NCBI GenBank assembly: GCA_964390545.1
Contig: CAYMJV010000030.1
Coordinates: forward strand, 1 to 34,485
Length of the DNA stretch: 34,485 nt
Source of the DNA: CAYMJV01 sp964390545
GTDB lineage: Bacteria; Desulfobacterota; BSN033; UBA1163
Direction of reading: 5' to 3'
Part shown: piece by piece, positions 1 through 8,893 of the stretch
Numbering within the stretch: position 1 is the stretch's first letter
Layout: every line of letters starts with the position of its first letter
Notes under the pieces: generated by a model
The model's input: only the letters and a program-made list of their open reading frames with translations
Told to the model about the DNA's origin: nothing
The model's database searches: none
Program-made: the position numbers and the translations under genes

Positions 1-78
1 CGCGCTTCGGCGGGCGTAGGTAGGTCGTGCAGGCAGGCTAAAGTCGCCCCTACCCCGTTCCATGACCGGGTCAATCTT
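1..78. repeat. Partial G/C-rich intergenic repeat at window edge
   Basis: The first bases contain G/C-rich repeat-like sequence including GCAGGCAGGC (29-38). The core GCAGGCAGG recurs in the hairpin at 19818-19850. The other half of any hairpin would lie left of the window, so only a fragment is visible. No promoter is recognisable before the first gene, which is probably transcribed from upstream. Confidence 0.4.
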
Positions 79-1161
79 ATGAAGATTCTCTTGCAGGACA
101 TTGTCAAGAGGTTTGGGACGCTGGAGGCAGTGAGCCACGTTTCTCTGGAAATAAAGGATGGAGAACTTTTCACACTTCTTGGTCCTTCGGGGTGTGGAAA
201 AACGACCATCCTCCGACTCATTGGAGGGTTTCATAAGCCTGATCACGGAGAGATCTACTTTGATGGAAAGGCTGTGACCTCTATCCCGCCCTACGAGCGA
301 AGTATTGGAATGGTCTTTCAAAATTATGCCCTATGGCCCCATATGACTAATCTCGACAATATCTCTTATGGTCTCAAGCTCAAGAAGTTTTCCAGAGCAG
401 AGGTTGCTGATAAGGTTTCACACGCTCTGAAACTGGTCAACCTGGTAGGACTTGAAAACCGCTACCCCGGACAATTGTCAGGGGGGCAACAGCAGCGGGT
501 TGCCCTGGCACGGGCTCTGGTCTTAAACCCGGATGTTCTCCTGTTGGATGAACCTTTGAGCAACTTAGATGCAAAGATTCGCATTCAGGTCCGGGCAGAG
601 ATCCGAAAGCTCCAGAAGGAGCTTGCGATAACGACCATCTATGTCACCCATGACCAGGAAGAGGCCCTTACCCTCTCAGACCGTATTGCAGTGATCAATC
701 TGGGCAAATTACAACAGATTGGCACTCCCAGGGATTTGTATGAAAGGCCCGAGAATCCCTTTGTTGCTGACTTTATCGGAATCAATAACTTGATCCCTGG
801 CGATGTCCAGGAGGTCAACAAAGCAGAGGGATGGATAAAAGTTCAGACAAAGATCGGTTCTCTGATTTGCATCAGCGATAGGCCATACAAACCTGGAGAT
901 CGATGCATGATCAGTGTTCGACCGGAGACCGCCTCGATTAGCCAATCAGAAGATTTTCAAAAAGGGTTTAATCTGATCAGTGGCACCGTGAGTTTTGCTT
1001 CTTATATCGGGAACACCATTCGTTATGATGTAGAGACGAATAATGGCATCCTATTCAAAGTTGATATTCAAAACCCATGGGGTTACCAACCCTTCTCCAT
1101 GGGAGAAAAGGTATACGTCAGTTTCCCCGTAAAGACCACTTTGGGGATTCCAACAGGCTGA
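79..1161 (+). CDS. ABC transporter ATP-binding protein (iron/phosphonate/polyamine class)
   Basis: This 360-residue ATPase would energise import of a small solute at the inner membrane together with the permease encoded next. Visible motifs are Walker A GPSGCGKTT (35-43), the ABC signature LSGGQQQRVALARAL, Walker B VLLLDEPLSNLDA, and the switch histidine in TIYVTHDQEEA. A C-terminal TOBE-like regulatory region of about 120 residues follows, as in the PotA/FbpC/PhnT group. The length is normal for that group. The start has only a weak ribosome-binding site, and the substrate-binding protein gene is not in the window, so it probably lies upstream. Iron(III), phosphonate or another phosphorus ester, polyamine and thiamine are all possible substrates by family. 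The downstream phosphate genes favour a phosphorus compound, but that is inference. Confidence 0.9.
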   Translation: MKILLQDIVKRFGTLEAVSHVSLEIKDGELFTLLGPSGCGKTTILRLIGGFHKPDHGEIYFDGKAVTSIPPYERSIGMVFQNYALWPHMTNLDNISYGLKLKKFSRAEVADKVSHALKLVNLVGLENRYPGQLSGGQQQRVALARALVLNPDVLLLDEPLSNLDAKIRIQVRAEIRKLQKELAITTIYVTHDQEEALTLSDRIAVINLGKLQQIGTPRDLYERPENPFVADFIGINNLIPGDVQEVNKAEGWIKVQTKIGSLICISDRPYKPGDRCMISVRPETASISQSEDFQKGFNLISGTVSFASYIGNTIRYDVETNNGILFKVDIQNPWGYQPFSMGEKVYVSFPVKTTLGIPTG

Positions 1162-1178
1162 AAGAGAAGAACCTCGAC

Positions 1179-2897
1179 GTGAGTCCAAAGAGCGAATCAA
1201 CGATTGCCCTTCCTCAGTCACGTATCTGGCCGCAGGTGAAGATAGGCGGTTTACTAGGCTACACCTTGATCTGGGCCTTTTTTGGAATCTTTCTGATCTA
1301 TCCTCTCATCCGCCTCTTTTACGATACTTTCACAACCGAGCAAGGGTCCTTCACCCTGATGAACTTTTACGATTTTTTTACCGATTCCTATTATCTCAAA
1401 TCCCTGCTAAATTCCCTTCTACTCGGAGTGGCTACTGTGATGACCACTTCGATCCTCGGCATTACGATCGCTTTTCTTCTTCTGCGTTACGAATTTCCCG
1501 GAAGAAGTCTTTTCTCTTACCTCATGATCATTCCCATGATCATGCCTCCACTTGTCGGAGTGATGGGGTTTGTTTTTATCATGGGCAGGGCCGGGACGGT
1601 GAACGTGATCTTAATGGATTATTTGGGCCTTTCTAAACCCATTAATTTCATGTACGGAATTCATGGAGTCCTTCTCGTAGAGACGCTTCACCTTTTTCCT
1701 CTGATGACGCTCAGCATCGTGGATGCTTTGGGGAAGATATCCCCATCATTGGATGAAGCCGCAGAAAGTGTAGGATCAAGAGGCCTGCGGAAGTTCTGGG
1801 ATATCACCTTTCCGCTTACCACGCCTGGGTATGTCTCAGGAGCTCTTTTGGTCTTCATCTGGACCTTTGCAGATTTTGCCACTCCGCTGGTGGTAGGCGT
1901 CAGTAACCTGCTCGCCTCACAGGCGTATCTCAACATCGTTCAGTTTGTCGACAGAAGGCTCTTCAAGATGGGGATTGTCATTTCAGCCATCATGGTGATA
2001 CTGGCCATCCTCTTTTTAATCATCGCCAAGCAATACGTAGCCATCAAGGACTATAGTTCTCTTTCTTATTCGAAAATTGAGCGAAAGAAAATGTCTCCCT
2101 GGGGCAGGGTAGGGGTGCTTGTTTTCCTGATCGTGGTTCTGATCTTTGCTTTTATTCCCTATATTGGCATCGGCCTGGACTCTTTCGGCAGAGGCTGGGC
2201 CCTCACACCTATTCCTGTGAAATACACCCTGCAGTATTTCGAACGGGTTTCCATCGAGACCCCTAAATTTATCATCAACAGCCTGCTCTATTCAGGTATC
2301 TCTGTATTCATCTGCATCATTGTTGGAGTTCCTGTGGCTTGGGTCATGGCCCGGACCAAAGTGCCAGGGAGGGATCTTCTGGACTCTCTCACCACCCTTA
2401 TCCTAGCCCTTCCAGGGACTGGAATAGGTATCGCCTATATGCGTGCATTCAGGGATCCTTTGCCTTTCATGAATACAGCCCTGCTCGGTATGTGGATTGT
2501 GATTCCCATCGTGCTCGGGGTGAGACGACTTCCATATACAGTAAGAGGAACTTTTGCTTCACTTCTGATCGTTCACAAATCTTTTGAAGAAGCCGCTGAG
2601 AGTGTAGGGGCTCCGAAAATGAAAACATTCAAAGATGTGACCCTTCCACTGATCTGGAAAGGAGTTTTGGTGGGCTCCCTCTATTCCTTCATCCTTGCCC
2701 TTCAGGAGGCCTCGGCGACACTCCTCTTGGTGGTTCCGGGTCATGAGATGATGACCGTCGGAATCTTCAACTTCTACATCGGGGGTTCTGTGAACGAGGC
2801 AGCTGCGTTGGGCTTCATTTTGATCATCCTCGGAACGGTCTGCCTCTTTGCAATTAGCAAACTTGCCGGGACCAAAATGGGAGGGGTGTTCGGTTAG
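1179..2897 (+). CDS. ABC transporter permease, fused two-domain type
   Basis: This inner-membrane permease has two consecutive BPD_transp_1 domains in one chain of 572 residues, as in FbpB/SfuB/ThiP-like systems. The first transmembrane segment follows a short polar N-terminus. Two EAA loops, which dock the ATPase, are seen: DEAAESVGSRGLRKFWDITF in the first half and EEAAESVGAPKMKTFKDVTL in the second. I chose the GTG at 1179 because AGAGAAG lies just upstream and it falls 17 bp after the ATPase stop. An ATG at 1077 in the same frame would force an 85-bp overlap with the ATPase and add a non-conserved leader. The stop codon directly abuts the ATG of the phosphate transporter gene, so the two are cotranscribed. 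Substrate is unknown; see the preceding ATPase. Confidence 0.88.
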   Translation: MSPKSESTIALPQSRIWPQVKIGGLLGYTLIWAFFGIFLIYPLIRLFYDTFTTEQGSFTLMNFYDFFTDSYYLKSLLNSLLLGVATVMTTSILGITIAFLLLRYEFPGRSLFSYLMIIPMIMPPLVGVMGFVFIMGRAGTVNVILMDYLGLSKPINFMYGIHGVLLVETLHLFPLMTLSIVDALGKISPSLDEAAESVGSRGLRKFWDITFPLTTPGYVSGALLVFIWTFADFATPLVVGVSNLLASQAYLNIVQFVDRRLFKMGIVISAIMVILAILFLIIAKQYVAIKDYSSLSYSKIERKKMSPWGRVGVLVFLIVVLIFAFIPYIGIGLDSFGRGWALTPIPVKYTLQYFERVSIETPKFIINSLLYSGISVFICIIVGVPVAWVMARTKVPGRDLLDSLTTLILALPGTGIGIAYMRAFRDPLPFMNTALLGMWIVIPIVLGVRRLPYTVRGTFASLLIVHKSFEEAAESVGAPKMKTFKDVTLPLIWKGVLVGSLYSFILALQEASATLLLVVPGHEMMTVGIFNFYIGGSVNEAAALGFILIILGTVCLFAISKLAGTKMGGVFG

Positions 2898-3905
2898 ATG
2901 TCCCTGGCCATCACCGTTATTTTACTTGCCCTCTTTTTCGATTTTACCAACGGTTTTCACGATGCCGCCAATGTAGTGGCAACAATTATTACCACTCGAG
3001 CCTTGTCCCCGAAAAGAGCCTTAGTGATTGCTGCCGTCTGTGAGTTTATAGGGCCCTTCCTTTTCGGAACGGCGGTGGCTCAAACGATCGGGAAGAATAT
3101 TATCGACGTCTCTGCCTTCGACCCAACGGCACTTCATATTTCTGCGACCCTCATTATTGCTGCTCTCATAGGTGCCATTATGTGGAACCTGATCACCTGG
3201 TTCTTCGGTTTACCCTCCAGTTCTTCTCATGCACTGATCGGAGGAATGGTAGGGGCAGTGCTGGTCGCCTATGGATCCGGTAAAATCCTGTGGGGAGGAG
3301 TCCTTTACGTCGTCGCTTCCCTTGTCCTTTCTCCTCTGCTGGGTTTGATTTTCGGGATGCTTTTCCTTAAAATAACTTTCCGCATCTTTCGAAATGCAAC
3401 GCCCAAGGTAAATTACTTCTTCAACCGGATGCAGATCCCTTCTTCCATCGCCCTTGCCCTCAGCCACGGTGCCAATGACGCCCAGAAGTCGATGGGTCTC
3501 ATCGCGCTGTCGCTGGTTGTGCTCGGATTTTCTCCTACCTTTCATATTCCTCTGTGGGTTGTTGCCAGTTGTTCTGCGGCGATTGCTCTTGGAACAGCGA
3601 GTGGAGGATGGCGAATCATCAAGACCATGGGCACGAAGATTTACCGCCTGAGATCGGTTCACGCATTCTGTGCCCAAACTGCTTCAGCAACCGTGATTTT
3701 AGGGGCGGCACTGGTAGGAGGTCCGGTATCGACCACCCATGTCGTCTCTTCAAGCATCATGGGAGTGGGAGCAGGGCAAAGAATGTCGGCCGTGCGGTGG
3801 GGTGTGGCAAAGAACATCATGCTCGCTTGGTTAATCACTATCCCGGCGTCGGCCGTCATGGCCGCATTAAGTTTCTTTCTGATACGCAGGATTCTTCAAG
3901 CCTGA
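2898..3905 (+). CDS. PiT-family inorganic phosphate transporter
   Basis: Low-affinity phosphate symporter of the inner membrane (PHO4/PiT family, 335 residues). The family's duplicated signature is present twice: near residues 10-31 (TNGFHDAANVVATIITTRAL) and in the second half (ALSHGANDAQKSMGL). About ten hydrophobic segments are visible. The length suits the short bacterial PiT proteins. A GGGAGGGG ribosome-binding site lies about 11 bp upstream, inside the end of the permease gene, and the start codon follows that gene's stop with no gap. Such transporters usually sit beside a DUF47 accessory gene. Here the DUF47 gene is about 14 kb away at 17716-18360 on the other strand. Phosphate is the expected substrate; the coupling ion, H+ or Na+, cannot be read from sequence. 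Confidence 0.93.
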   Translation: MSLAITVILLALFFDFTNGFHDAANVVATIITTRALSPKRALVIAAVCEFIGPFLFGTAVAQTIGKNIIDVSAFDPTALHISATLIIAALIGAIMWNLITWFFGLPSSSSHALIGGMVGAVLVAYGSGKILWGGVLYVVASLVLSPLLGLIFGMLFLKITFRIFRNATPKVNYFFNRMQIPSSIALALSHGANDAQKSMGLIALSLVVLGFSPTFHIPLWVVASCSAAIALGTASGGWRIIKTMGTKIYRLRSVHAFCAQTASATVILGAALVGGPVSTTHVVSSSIMGVGAGQRMSAVRWGVAKNIMLAWLITIPASAVMAALSFFLIRRILQA

Positions 3906-3918
3906 GTAAGGTGCTTGG

Positions 3919-4707
3919 ATGTTTAAAGGTTTTATTTTTGATTTGGATGGGACGGTTTACCTCAGCGATAGACTGATCCCCGGGGCTGATAGGGTCATCC
4001 GGCTCATAAGAGAAAAGGGAAGGAAGGTCGTTTTCCTTTCCAACAAACCCATCCAGGCCCGTGAAGATTATGCCGCCAAGTTGACGCGGCTCGGCATTCC
4101 AACCCAACCAGATGAAGTGATCAATTCTACCTTGGTCATGACCAATTATTTAAAAAAGAATGCCTCTGATGCCAGACTCTTTGTGGTTGGGGAAATCCCA
4201 TTCGTTGATGAGTTGAAACGGGCCGGTTTTATCATGACAGAGGAACCCAAAGAGATTGATTATGTAGTGGTGGCCTTTGATAGGACTTTCGACTATCGAA
4301 AACTAAACATTGCCTATCAAGCGATCAAGCTGGGAGCCCATTTCGTTGCCACCAATCCTGACCGGACCTGTCCCGTGGAAGGAGGAGAGATCCCGGATTG
4401 CGCAGGAATGATTGCAGCCATTGAGGCGGTAACACAAAAGAAGGTTGAAGTGATTGTTGGGAAACCCTCCCCCCTGATGATTCAAGCCGCGTTGGACACC
4501 ATGGGATTAAGGCCCGAGGAGTGCATCCTGATTGGAGACCGTTTGGAGACGGATATTAAGATGGGTAAGGAGTCGGGAATTGCCACGGGAATTGTGCTGA
4601 CCGGTGTCACCGATGAAACGACGCTCAAGGAATATAAACATTCTTCAATGCAGCCTGACTTTGTCTTTCAAAGCATCGCCGACGTCGAAAATCTGTTGAT
4701 TATGTGA
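3919..4707 (+). CDS. HAD-superfamily phosphatase, NagD-like (HAD-IIA)
   Basis: Cytoplasmic haloacid-dehalogenase-type phosphatase of 262 residues. Motif I is FDLDGT with nucleophile D8 and acid D10. Motif II is in VVFLSNKP, the conserved lysine is in VGKPSP, and motif IV is GDRLETDI. The insertion between motifs II and III is a type C2 cap, placing it with NagD, AraL and glycerol-phosphate/phosphoglycolate phosphatases. It would hydrolyse a small phosphate ester. It starts 13 bp after the PiT gene, with AAGGTG as a probable ribosome-binding site, so it closes the four-gene operon. Its company suggests it releases phosphate from an imported or internal ester such as glycerol phosphate; the exact substrate is unknown. 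Confidence 0.87.
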   Translation: MFKGFIFDLDGTVYLSDRLIPGADRVIRLIREKGRKVVFLSNKPIQAREDYAAKLTRLGIPTQPDEVINSTLVMTNYLKKNASDARLFVVGEIPFVDELKRAGFIMTEEPKEIDYVVVAFDRTFDYRKLNIAYQAIKLGAHFVATNPDRTCPVEGGEIPDCAGMIAAIEAVTQKKVEVIVGKPSPLMIQAALDTMGLRPEECILIGDRLETDIKMGKESGIATGIVLTGVTDETTLKEYKHSSMQPDFVFQSIADVENLLIM

Positions 4708-5221
4708 TGGAGAGATAGCGTGACGGGGACTTACGGTGATAGGGGGATGACAAGGGAAAGAGAAGGAGATGGAGTTATAAGAGTTTAAAAATCTGTTCCG
4801 TTAGTTTCAAAAGTAGACATTTAATATACTGCTATTAGTGAAGATTTGATCCGCCAGGCCCTGTCAATTCCGCTACCAATTTCTTTCCCGTGATTTTAGA
4901 AAATCTCACCTCCATACAACATTTCAACCCATAACCAACGGACCGAATCCGGCTGAGATGTTTGTATTTCAAATCGAAGCCTTTCACAGGGGACCCATCT
5001 CGGCAAGATATGCGCGCATTTAGTGCTTCCCAACATATTTCGCTTTTGCCCTATGGACTTTTTCCTCCTGAAAAGTGATCTCTGAATCTCGCCCTGCAAA
5101 TTACTGCAATTAATCGTCAACAAGTAACCGGGGATTGAAAACTCGGTCTTCACAGGATAAAATGAAAAAGATTCCGCAAAACGGACCATCGCCGTCTTTA
5201 ACTTCAAGACAGAGATATACC
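4708..5221. other. Intergenic region before phoB
   Basis: About 510 bp separate the phosphatase and phoB. Apart from the putative phoB promoter at 5135-5163, I see no convincing gene, no strong terminator hairpin and no clear 11-bp-spaced Pho box. A minus-strand open frame at 4896-5207 has no recognisable protein character. Confidence 0.5.
5135..5163 (+). promoter_or_regulatory. Putative sigma-70 promoter of phoBR
   Basis: TTGAAA (5135-5140) and TAAAAT (5158-5163) are separated by 17 bp, about 60 bp upstream of the phoB start codon. Spacing and hexamers are good matches to the vegetative consensus. Function is inferred. Confidence 0.5.
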
Positions 5222-5908
5222 ATGCATGAGACCATAGCTGTCGTCGATGACGAACAGGACATTTTGGAATTGGTTTCCCTTCATCTCAAAAAGAACCATT
5301 TCAGCGTGCGGGAATTCTCTGACGGATCCAGCTTTATCAAATACCTCGATTCTGAAAAACCTGATCTCGTGGTGCTCGATCTTATGCTCCCCGACGCCGA
5401 CGGCTTCGAAATTTGTAAGTACATGAAGAGGAAAAAGAATCTATTGCATATTCCTATTGTAATGCTCACAGCAAAAAGCGAAGAGACAGACACCGTTCTC
5501 GGACTGGAACTCGGCGCTGATGATTACATCAGGAAGCCTTTCTCTCCCAACGAATTGATCGCCCGAGTAAAGACAGTGTTGAGAAGAATTGAATCACGCC
5601 GGGAGGCTGAAACTCCTGAAAAAATTAGTGTGGGTAATATTACTATCGACACAGATAAGTATGAGGTTGTCGTTGACGGCAATAAAGTTGAACTGACATC
5701 GGCCGAATTCCGTATATTGCAACTTCTCGCTTCAGAGAAGGGCCGGGTCTTTTCAAGGAACAGAATTCTTGATCATCTGTGGGGTAACGAAAAGATAGTG
5801 GTGGACAGAACGATTGATGTGCACATACGACATCTGAGGTCAAAGATAGGCTCTGCATCGAAGTTAATTAGAAACGTCCATGGTGTGGGGTACAAGCTGG
5901 AAGAATGA
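5222..5908 (+). CDS. phoB: Phosphate-regulon response regulator PhoB (OmpR/PhoB family)
   Basis: DNA-binding response regulator of 228 residues. It has an N-terminal receiver domain (about 3-118) with acidic pocket VVDDEQD, phospho-acceptor D53 in VVLDLMLPDADG, the conserved threonine in MLTAK, and the lysine in YIRKPF. A C-terminal winged-helix domain (about 130-226) ends in the typical VRNVHGVGYKLE-like wing. I chose ATG 5222 because the receiver domain begins right after it (MHETIAVVDDEQ); an upstream in-frame start at 5135 would add an unconserved leader. Its last 4 bp overlap the kinase gene. Naming as PhoB rests on the PhoR-like partner and on the pst operon, with its Pho box, directly downstream. 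Confidence 0.9.
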   Translation: MHETIAVVDDEQDILELVSLHLKKNHFSVREFSDGSSFIKYLDSEKPDLVVLDLMLPDADGFEICKYMKRKKNLLHIPIVMLTAKSEETDTVLGLELGADDYIRKPFSPNELIARVKTVLRRIESRREAETPEKISVGNITIDTDKYEVVVDGNKVELTSAEFRILQLLASEKGRVFSRNRILDHLWGNEKIVVDRTIDVHIRHLRSKIGSASKLIRNVHGVGYKLEE

Positions 5909-7644
5909 AAAGGTCTTTTTTTAGTAAGATTTTCATCGGCTATCTCCTTATTATTTTCGCTCTATCATCCCTAATCCTTGTTTTGTCTTTGAATACAATA
6001 CGAAAGTTCTACCGAGACACGCTTACAGACCACTTGAAAACCCTTGGCTATACGCTGAACTCAGAGGTGGCACATTTATTGGACACGGGTCGTGCTAACC
6101 AACTTGATGGATTTATAAAAAACTTGGGAAGCAAAATTCACACACGTGTTACTATCATCGCCATGGATGGTAATGTCCTGGCGGATTCTGAGCAAAATAT
6201 CCAATCGATGGAGAATCATAGCCACAGGCCTGAGGTGGTCGAAGCGCTTCAGGGGAAAACAGGTAAGTCGATTCGCTTCAGCAGCACGGCCAACAGGGAC
6301 ATGCTCTATGTTGCGGTCCCAATAGAAAAGGAGGAGAAAATTATTGGAGTAATTCGTACAAGCCTTTTCCTAAGGGACATTGACAACCTGCTAACCAAGC
6401 TCAACTATCATGTGGCAGGGATCAGCCTAGGCATTGTCTTTATTGCTCTCCTTGGGGCATTCCTCATTTCAAACAGCGTTGTCCGGCCTATCAGACATCT
6501 AACATTGGCTGCCAGGAAGGTCGCTTCAGGAGACTTCAGTGCGCGTGTTTTTCTGAAGACCAAGGACGAATTGAGGGGACTCGCCGACAGTTTCAATCGG
6601 ATGAATGAGGAAATGGAAAAAATGTTTTCGGAGCTTGGCCAACAGAAAGAAGAACTGAAGAGCATTATTGACTCTCTCCAGGAAGGCCTCCTCGTGTTGG
6701 ACAAACAGGGCAGGGTAATCCGTAGTAACGAGAGCTTCCGGAAGATCATAGGGAACCAGGCTGTGGAAGGGAAGCTTTACTGGGAGATCATGAGAAATCC
6801 CCGGTTGGCAGAATTGCTCAAAAACGCAGACGGCAAAAAAAAGAAATTCATGGAAGAGCTCACTTTGGGAGACAGAGTTTTCATGTGCAGTGTCACCCCT
6901 CTTGAAAGAGGAGAGGGCATAGTCTCTATTTTCTACGACATCACCGAGATCAAAAACATCGAGAAGATCAAGAAGGATTTTGTGATAAATGTCTCGCATG
7001 AACTGCGAACCCCTCTGACCGCAATAAAGGGCTACGCTGAAACGCTACGGAAAGAAGTCGACACCGCGCCAGGCAATAAATACCTTGAGGTCGTCGAGAG
7101 GAACACCGACAGGCTTATCAACATTGTCAACGACCTACTACTGCTTTCCAGCTTGGAAGAAAAAGCAGCCCTTGAACTGGAGGATATCGATTTAGGCGGT
7201 TTTCTGGAGAATGTCATCAGAATATTCGATCAGCGGTTGAAGGACAAGCAACTTTCCTTAGTGATCAATGTGAAAGACAACTTGCCGCCAATCAAAGCTG
7301 ACCTCTTCAAGTTAGAGCAAATGCTGGTAAACCTTCTCGATAATGCAGTGAAATATACTGATCGCGGGGAAATCACCGTTTCCATGGATGTTCACGATAA
7401 AAGAGTGCGCATCCAGGTCAGGGATACGGGCATTGGGATACCCAAAGATGATATTCCCCGTGTCTTCGAACGATTTTATGTCGTCGACAAGTCGCGATCG
7501 AGAAAGTCTGGCGGCACAGGGCTCGGTCTTTCCATAGTGAAACATATCGTGCTCCTGCATAATGGGACAATCGATATCGAAAGCGCTCTCGGCAGGGGCA
7601 CTTCGGTAACGGTTACTCTTCCTACTGATCTATGTGCATCGTGA
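5905..7644 (+). CDS. phoR: Phosphate-regulon sensor histidine kinase PhoR
   Basis: Membrane histidine kinase of 579 residues paired with the overlapping phoB. The order is TM1 (about 9-29), a periplasmic sensor region (about 30-168), TM2 (about 170-190), HAMP (about 190-243), a PAS domain (about 250-345), HisKA with phospho-acceptor H365 in NVSHELRTPL, and HATPase_c with N-box NLLDNAVKYT, DTGIGIP and GGTGLGLSIV. Unlike E. coli PhoR, which lacks a large periplasmic domain, this is the long PhoR/PnpS form seen in Gram-positive bacteria and Desulfobacterota. It is expected to phosphorylate PhoB when phosphate is low, with PstSCAB and PhoU as upstream inputs. Confidence 0.9.
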   Translation: MKRSFFSKIFIGYLLIIFALSSLILVLSLNTIRKFYRDTLTDHLKTLGYTLNSEVAHLLDTGRANQLDGFIKNLGSKIHTRVTIIAMDGNVLADSEQNIQSMENHSHRPEVVEALQGKTGKSIRFSSTANRDMLYVAVPIEKEEKIIGVIRTSLFLRDIDNLLTKLNYHVAGISLGIVFIALLGAFLISNSVVRPIRHLTLAARKVASGDFSARVFLKTKDELRGLADSFNRMNEEMEKMFSELGQQKEELKSIIDSLQEGLLVLDKQGRVIRSNESFRKIIGNQAVEGKLYWEIMRNPRLAELLKNADGKKKKFMEELTLGDRVFMCSVTPLERGEGIVSIFYDITEIKNIEKIKKDFVINVSHELRTPLTAIKGYAETLRKEVDTAPGNKYLEVVERNTDRLINIVNDLLLLSSLEEKAALELEDIDLGGFLENVIRIFDQRLKDKQLSLVINVKDNLPPIKADLFKLEQMLVNLLDNAVKYTDRGEITVSMDVHDKRVRIQVRDTGIGIPKDDIPRVFERFYVVDKSRSRKSGGTGLGLSIVKHIVLLHNGTIDIESALGRGTSVTVTLPTDLCAS

Positions 7645-7721
7645 TAATAATCCCGCGTGGCTTAACTCATTCCTCCCTGGACCGACGTGTATCCATCGAT
7701 ATAAATCCGTAAATATCAGAA

Positions 7722-7775
7722 TTAACAATAAATTAACAACTTATTCATCATAGCTTAATTCTCGAAAGATATAAT
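7722..7775 (+). promoter_or_regulatory. Pho box and -10 element of the pst operon
   Basis: Four half-sites start exactly 11 bp apart: TTAACA (7722), TTAACA (7733), TTCATC (7744) and TTAATT (7755). A perfect TATAAT -10 (7770-7775) follows 9 bp after the last, with no separate -35 hexamer. This is the classic layout of a PhoB/PhoP-activated promoter, where the Pho box replaces the -35, and the half-site matches the TTAACA type. Binding by the PhoB encoded upstream is inferred. Confidence 0.8.
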
Positions 7776-7812
7776 TCCTCCTGAGTATAGAAAAACTAAA
7801 GGAGGTCAAAAG

Positions 7813-8856
7813 ATGAAATATGCGTTTTCGTTCCTATTGATGTTGGTGATTTTGATAGCCGCTACAGTTGATGGAGCTGCTAAAGAGCAGGAACTGATTG
7901 GTGCTGGAGCAACATTTCCCTATCCGCTCTATTCCAAGATGTTTGACGTGTACAGTAAGGAGTATGGTGTAAAGATTAACTACCAGGCCATCGGCTCGGG
8001 TGGCGGGATAAGGCAGCTGACCAATAAGACAGTCGATTTTGGCGGATCTGATGCAATCATGAGCGAAGCCGACCTAAAGGAGGCGTCAGCTCCCGTTCTC
8101 CATATACCGACCTGTGCGGGGGCGGTCGTTTTAACTTACAACCTTCCTGGAAATCCGCAGTTGAAATTTACACCGGATGTGATTGAAGACCTCTTCCTCG
8201 GAAAGATCGGCAAATGGAATGACCGACGCCTCTCCGACATCAATCCGGGAGTAAGGCTACCTGAGATGAATGTCACGGTGGTTCACCGGTCCGACGGGAG
8301 CGGCACAACTTTTATCTTCAGTGATTACCTGAGCAAAGTCAGCAGAGAATGGAAGGAGAGGGTTGGGGCAGGTACTTCCCTGAACTGGCCAACGGGCCTG
8401 GGTGGAAAGGGTAATCCGGGCGTTGCAGGTCTGGTGAAACAAACACCTGGAAGCATTGGCTATGTTGAGCTTATCTACGCCCTTCAGAACAAGATGCCTT
8501 ATGGCATGGTGAAAAACAAAAAGGGCAATTTTGTCACTGCTACCCTTGCCGCTACGAGTAAGGCTGCAGATACCAATTTGCCCGACGATATGAAGGTGAG
8601 CCTCACGGATACCGATGCTCCTGAAGGATATCCGATTAGCGGCTTCACCTGGATTCTCGTTTACAAAGACCAGAGTTACCGAGATAGGTCTGAGGAAAAA
8701 GCAAAAGAGCTGGTTAAGTTACTCTGGTGGATGACCCATGAAGGGCAGAAATATACCGAGCCCCTTGAATATGCTCCTCTTTCGAAAAGGGCTGTAGAAA
8801 AGGCTGAGAAACTTATCAAATCCATTTCCTACAAGTCGAGCGTAATCATGAAGTGA
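7813..8856 (+). CDS. pstS: Phosphate ABC transporter substrate-binding protein PstS
   Basis: Periplasmic high-affinity phosphate-binding protein of 347 residues. A Sec signal peptide with a long hydrophobic core (about 5-20) precedes the mature start near AAKEQELIGAGATFPYPLY. Phosphate-contact regions typical of PstS are seen: GAGATFPYP, GSGGGIRQLTN, and RSDGSGTTFIFSDYL. The ribosome-binding site AAAGGAGGT (7798-7806) is very strong, fitting a product made in excess of the membrane subunits. It is the first gene of pstSCAB-phoU-arsC and lies directly behind the Pho box, so strong induction on phosphate starvation is expected. Confidence 0.96.
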   Translation: MKYAFSFLLMLVILIAATVDGAAKEQELIGAGATFPYPLYSKMFDVYSKEYGVKINYQAIGSGGGIRQLTNKTVDFGGSDAIMSEADLKEASAPVLHIPTCAGAVVLTYNLPGNPQLKFTPDVIEDLFLGKIGKWNDRRLSDINPGVRLPEMNVTVVHRSDGSGTTFIFSDYLSKVSREWKERVGAGTSLNWPTGLGGKGNPGVAGLVKQTPGSIGYVELIYALQNKMPYGMVKNKKGNFVTATLAATSKAADTNLPDDMKVSLTDTDAPEGYPISGFTWILVYKDQSYRDRSEEKAKELVKLLWWMTHEGQKYTEPLEYAPLSKRAVEKAEKLIKSISYKSSVIMK

Positions 8857-8893
8857 TTTGAAGACTCGGGTGGAAATAGATGGTACATGGAAA

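Noticed and set aside
3210..3677. 155-codon minus-strand open frame
   Set aside because: It is entirely antisense to the PiT transporter gene, with biased composition and no domain.
4896..5207. 103-codon minus-strand open frame upstream of phoB
   Set aside because: No recognisable motif, no good ribosome-binding site, and it overlaps the likely phoB promoter.
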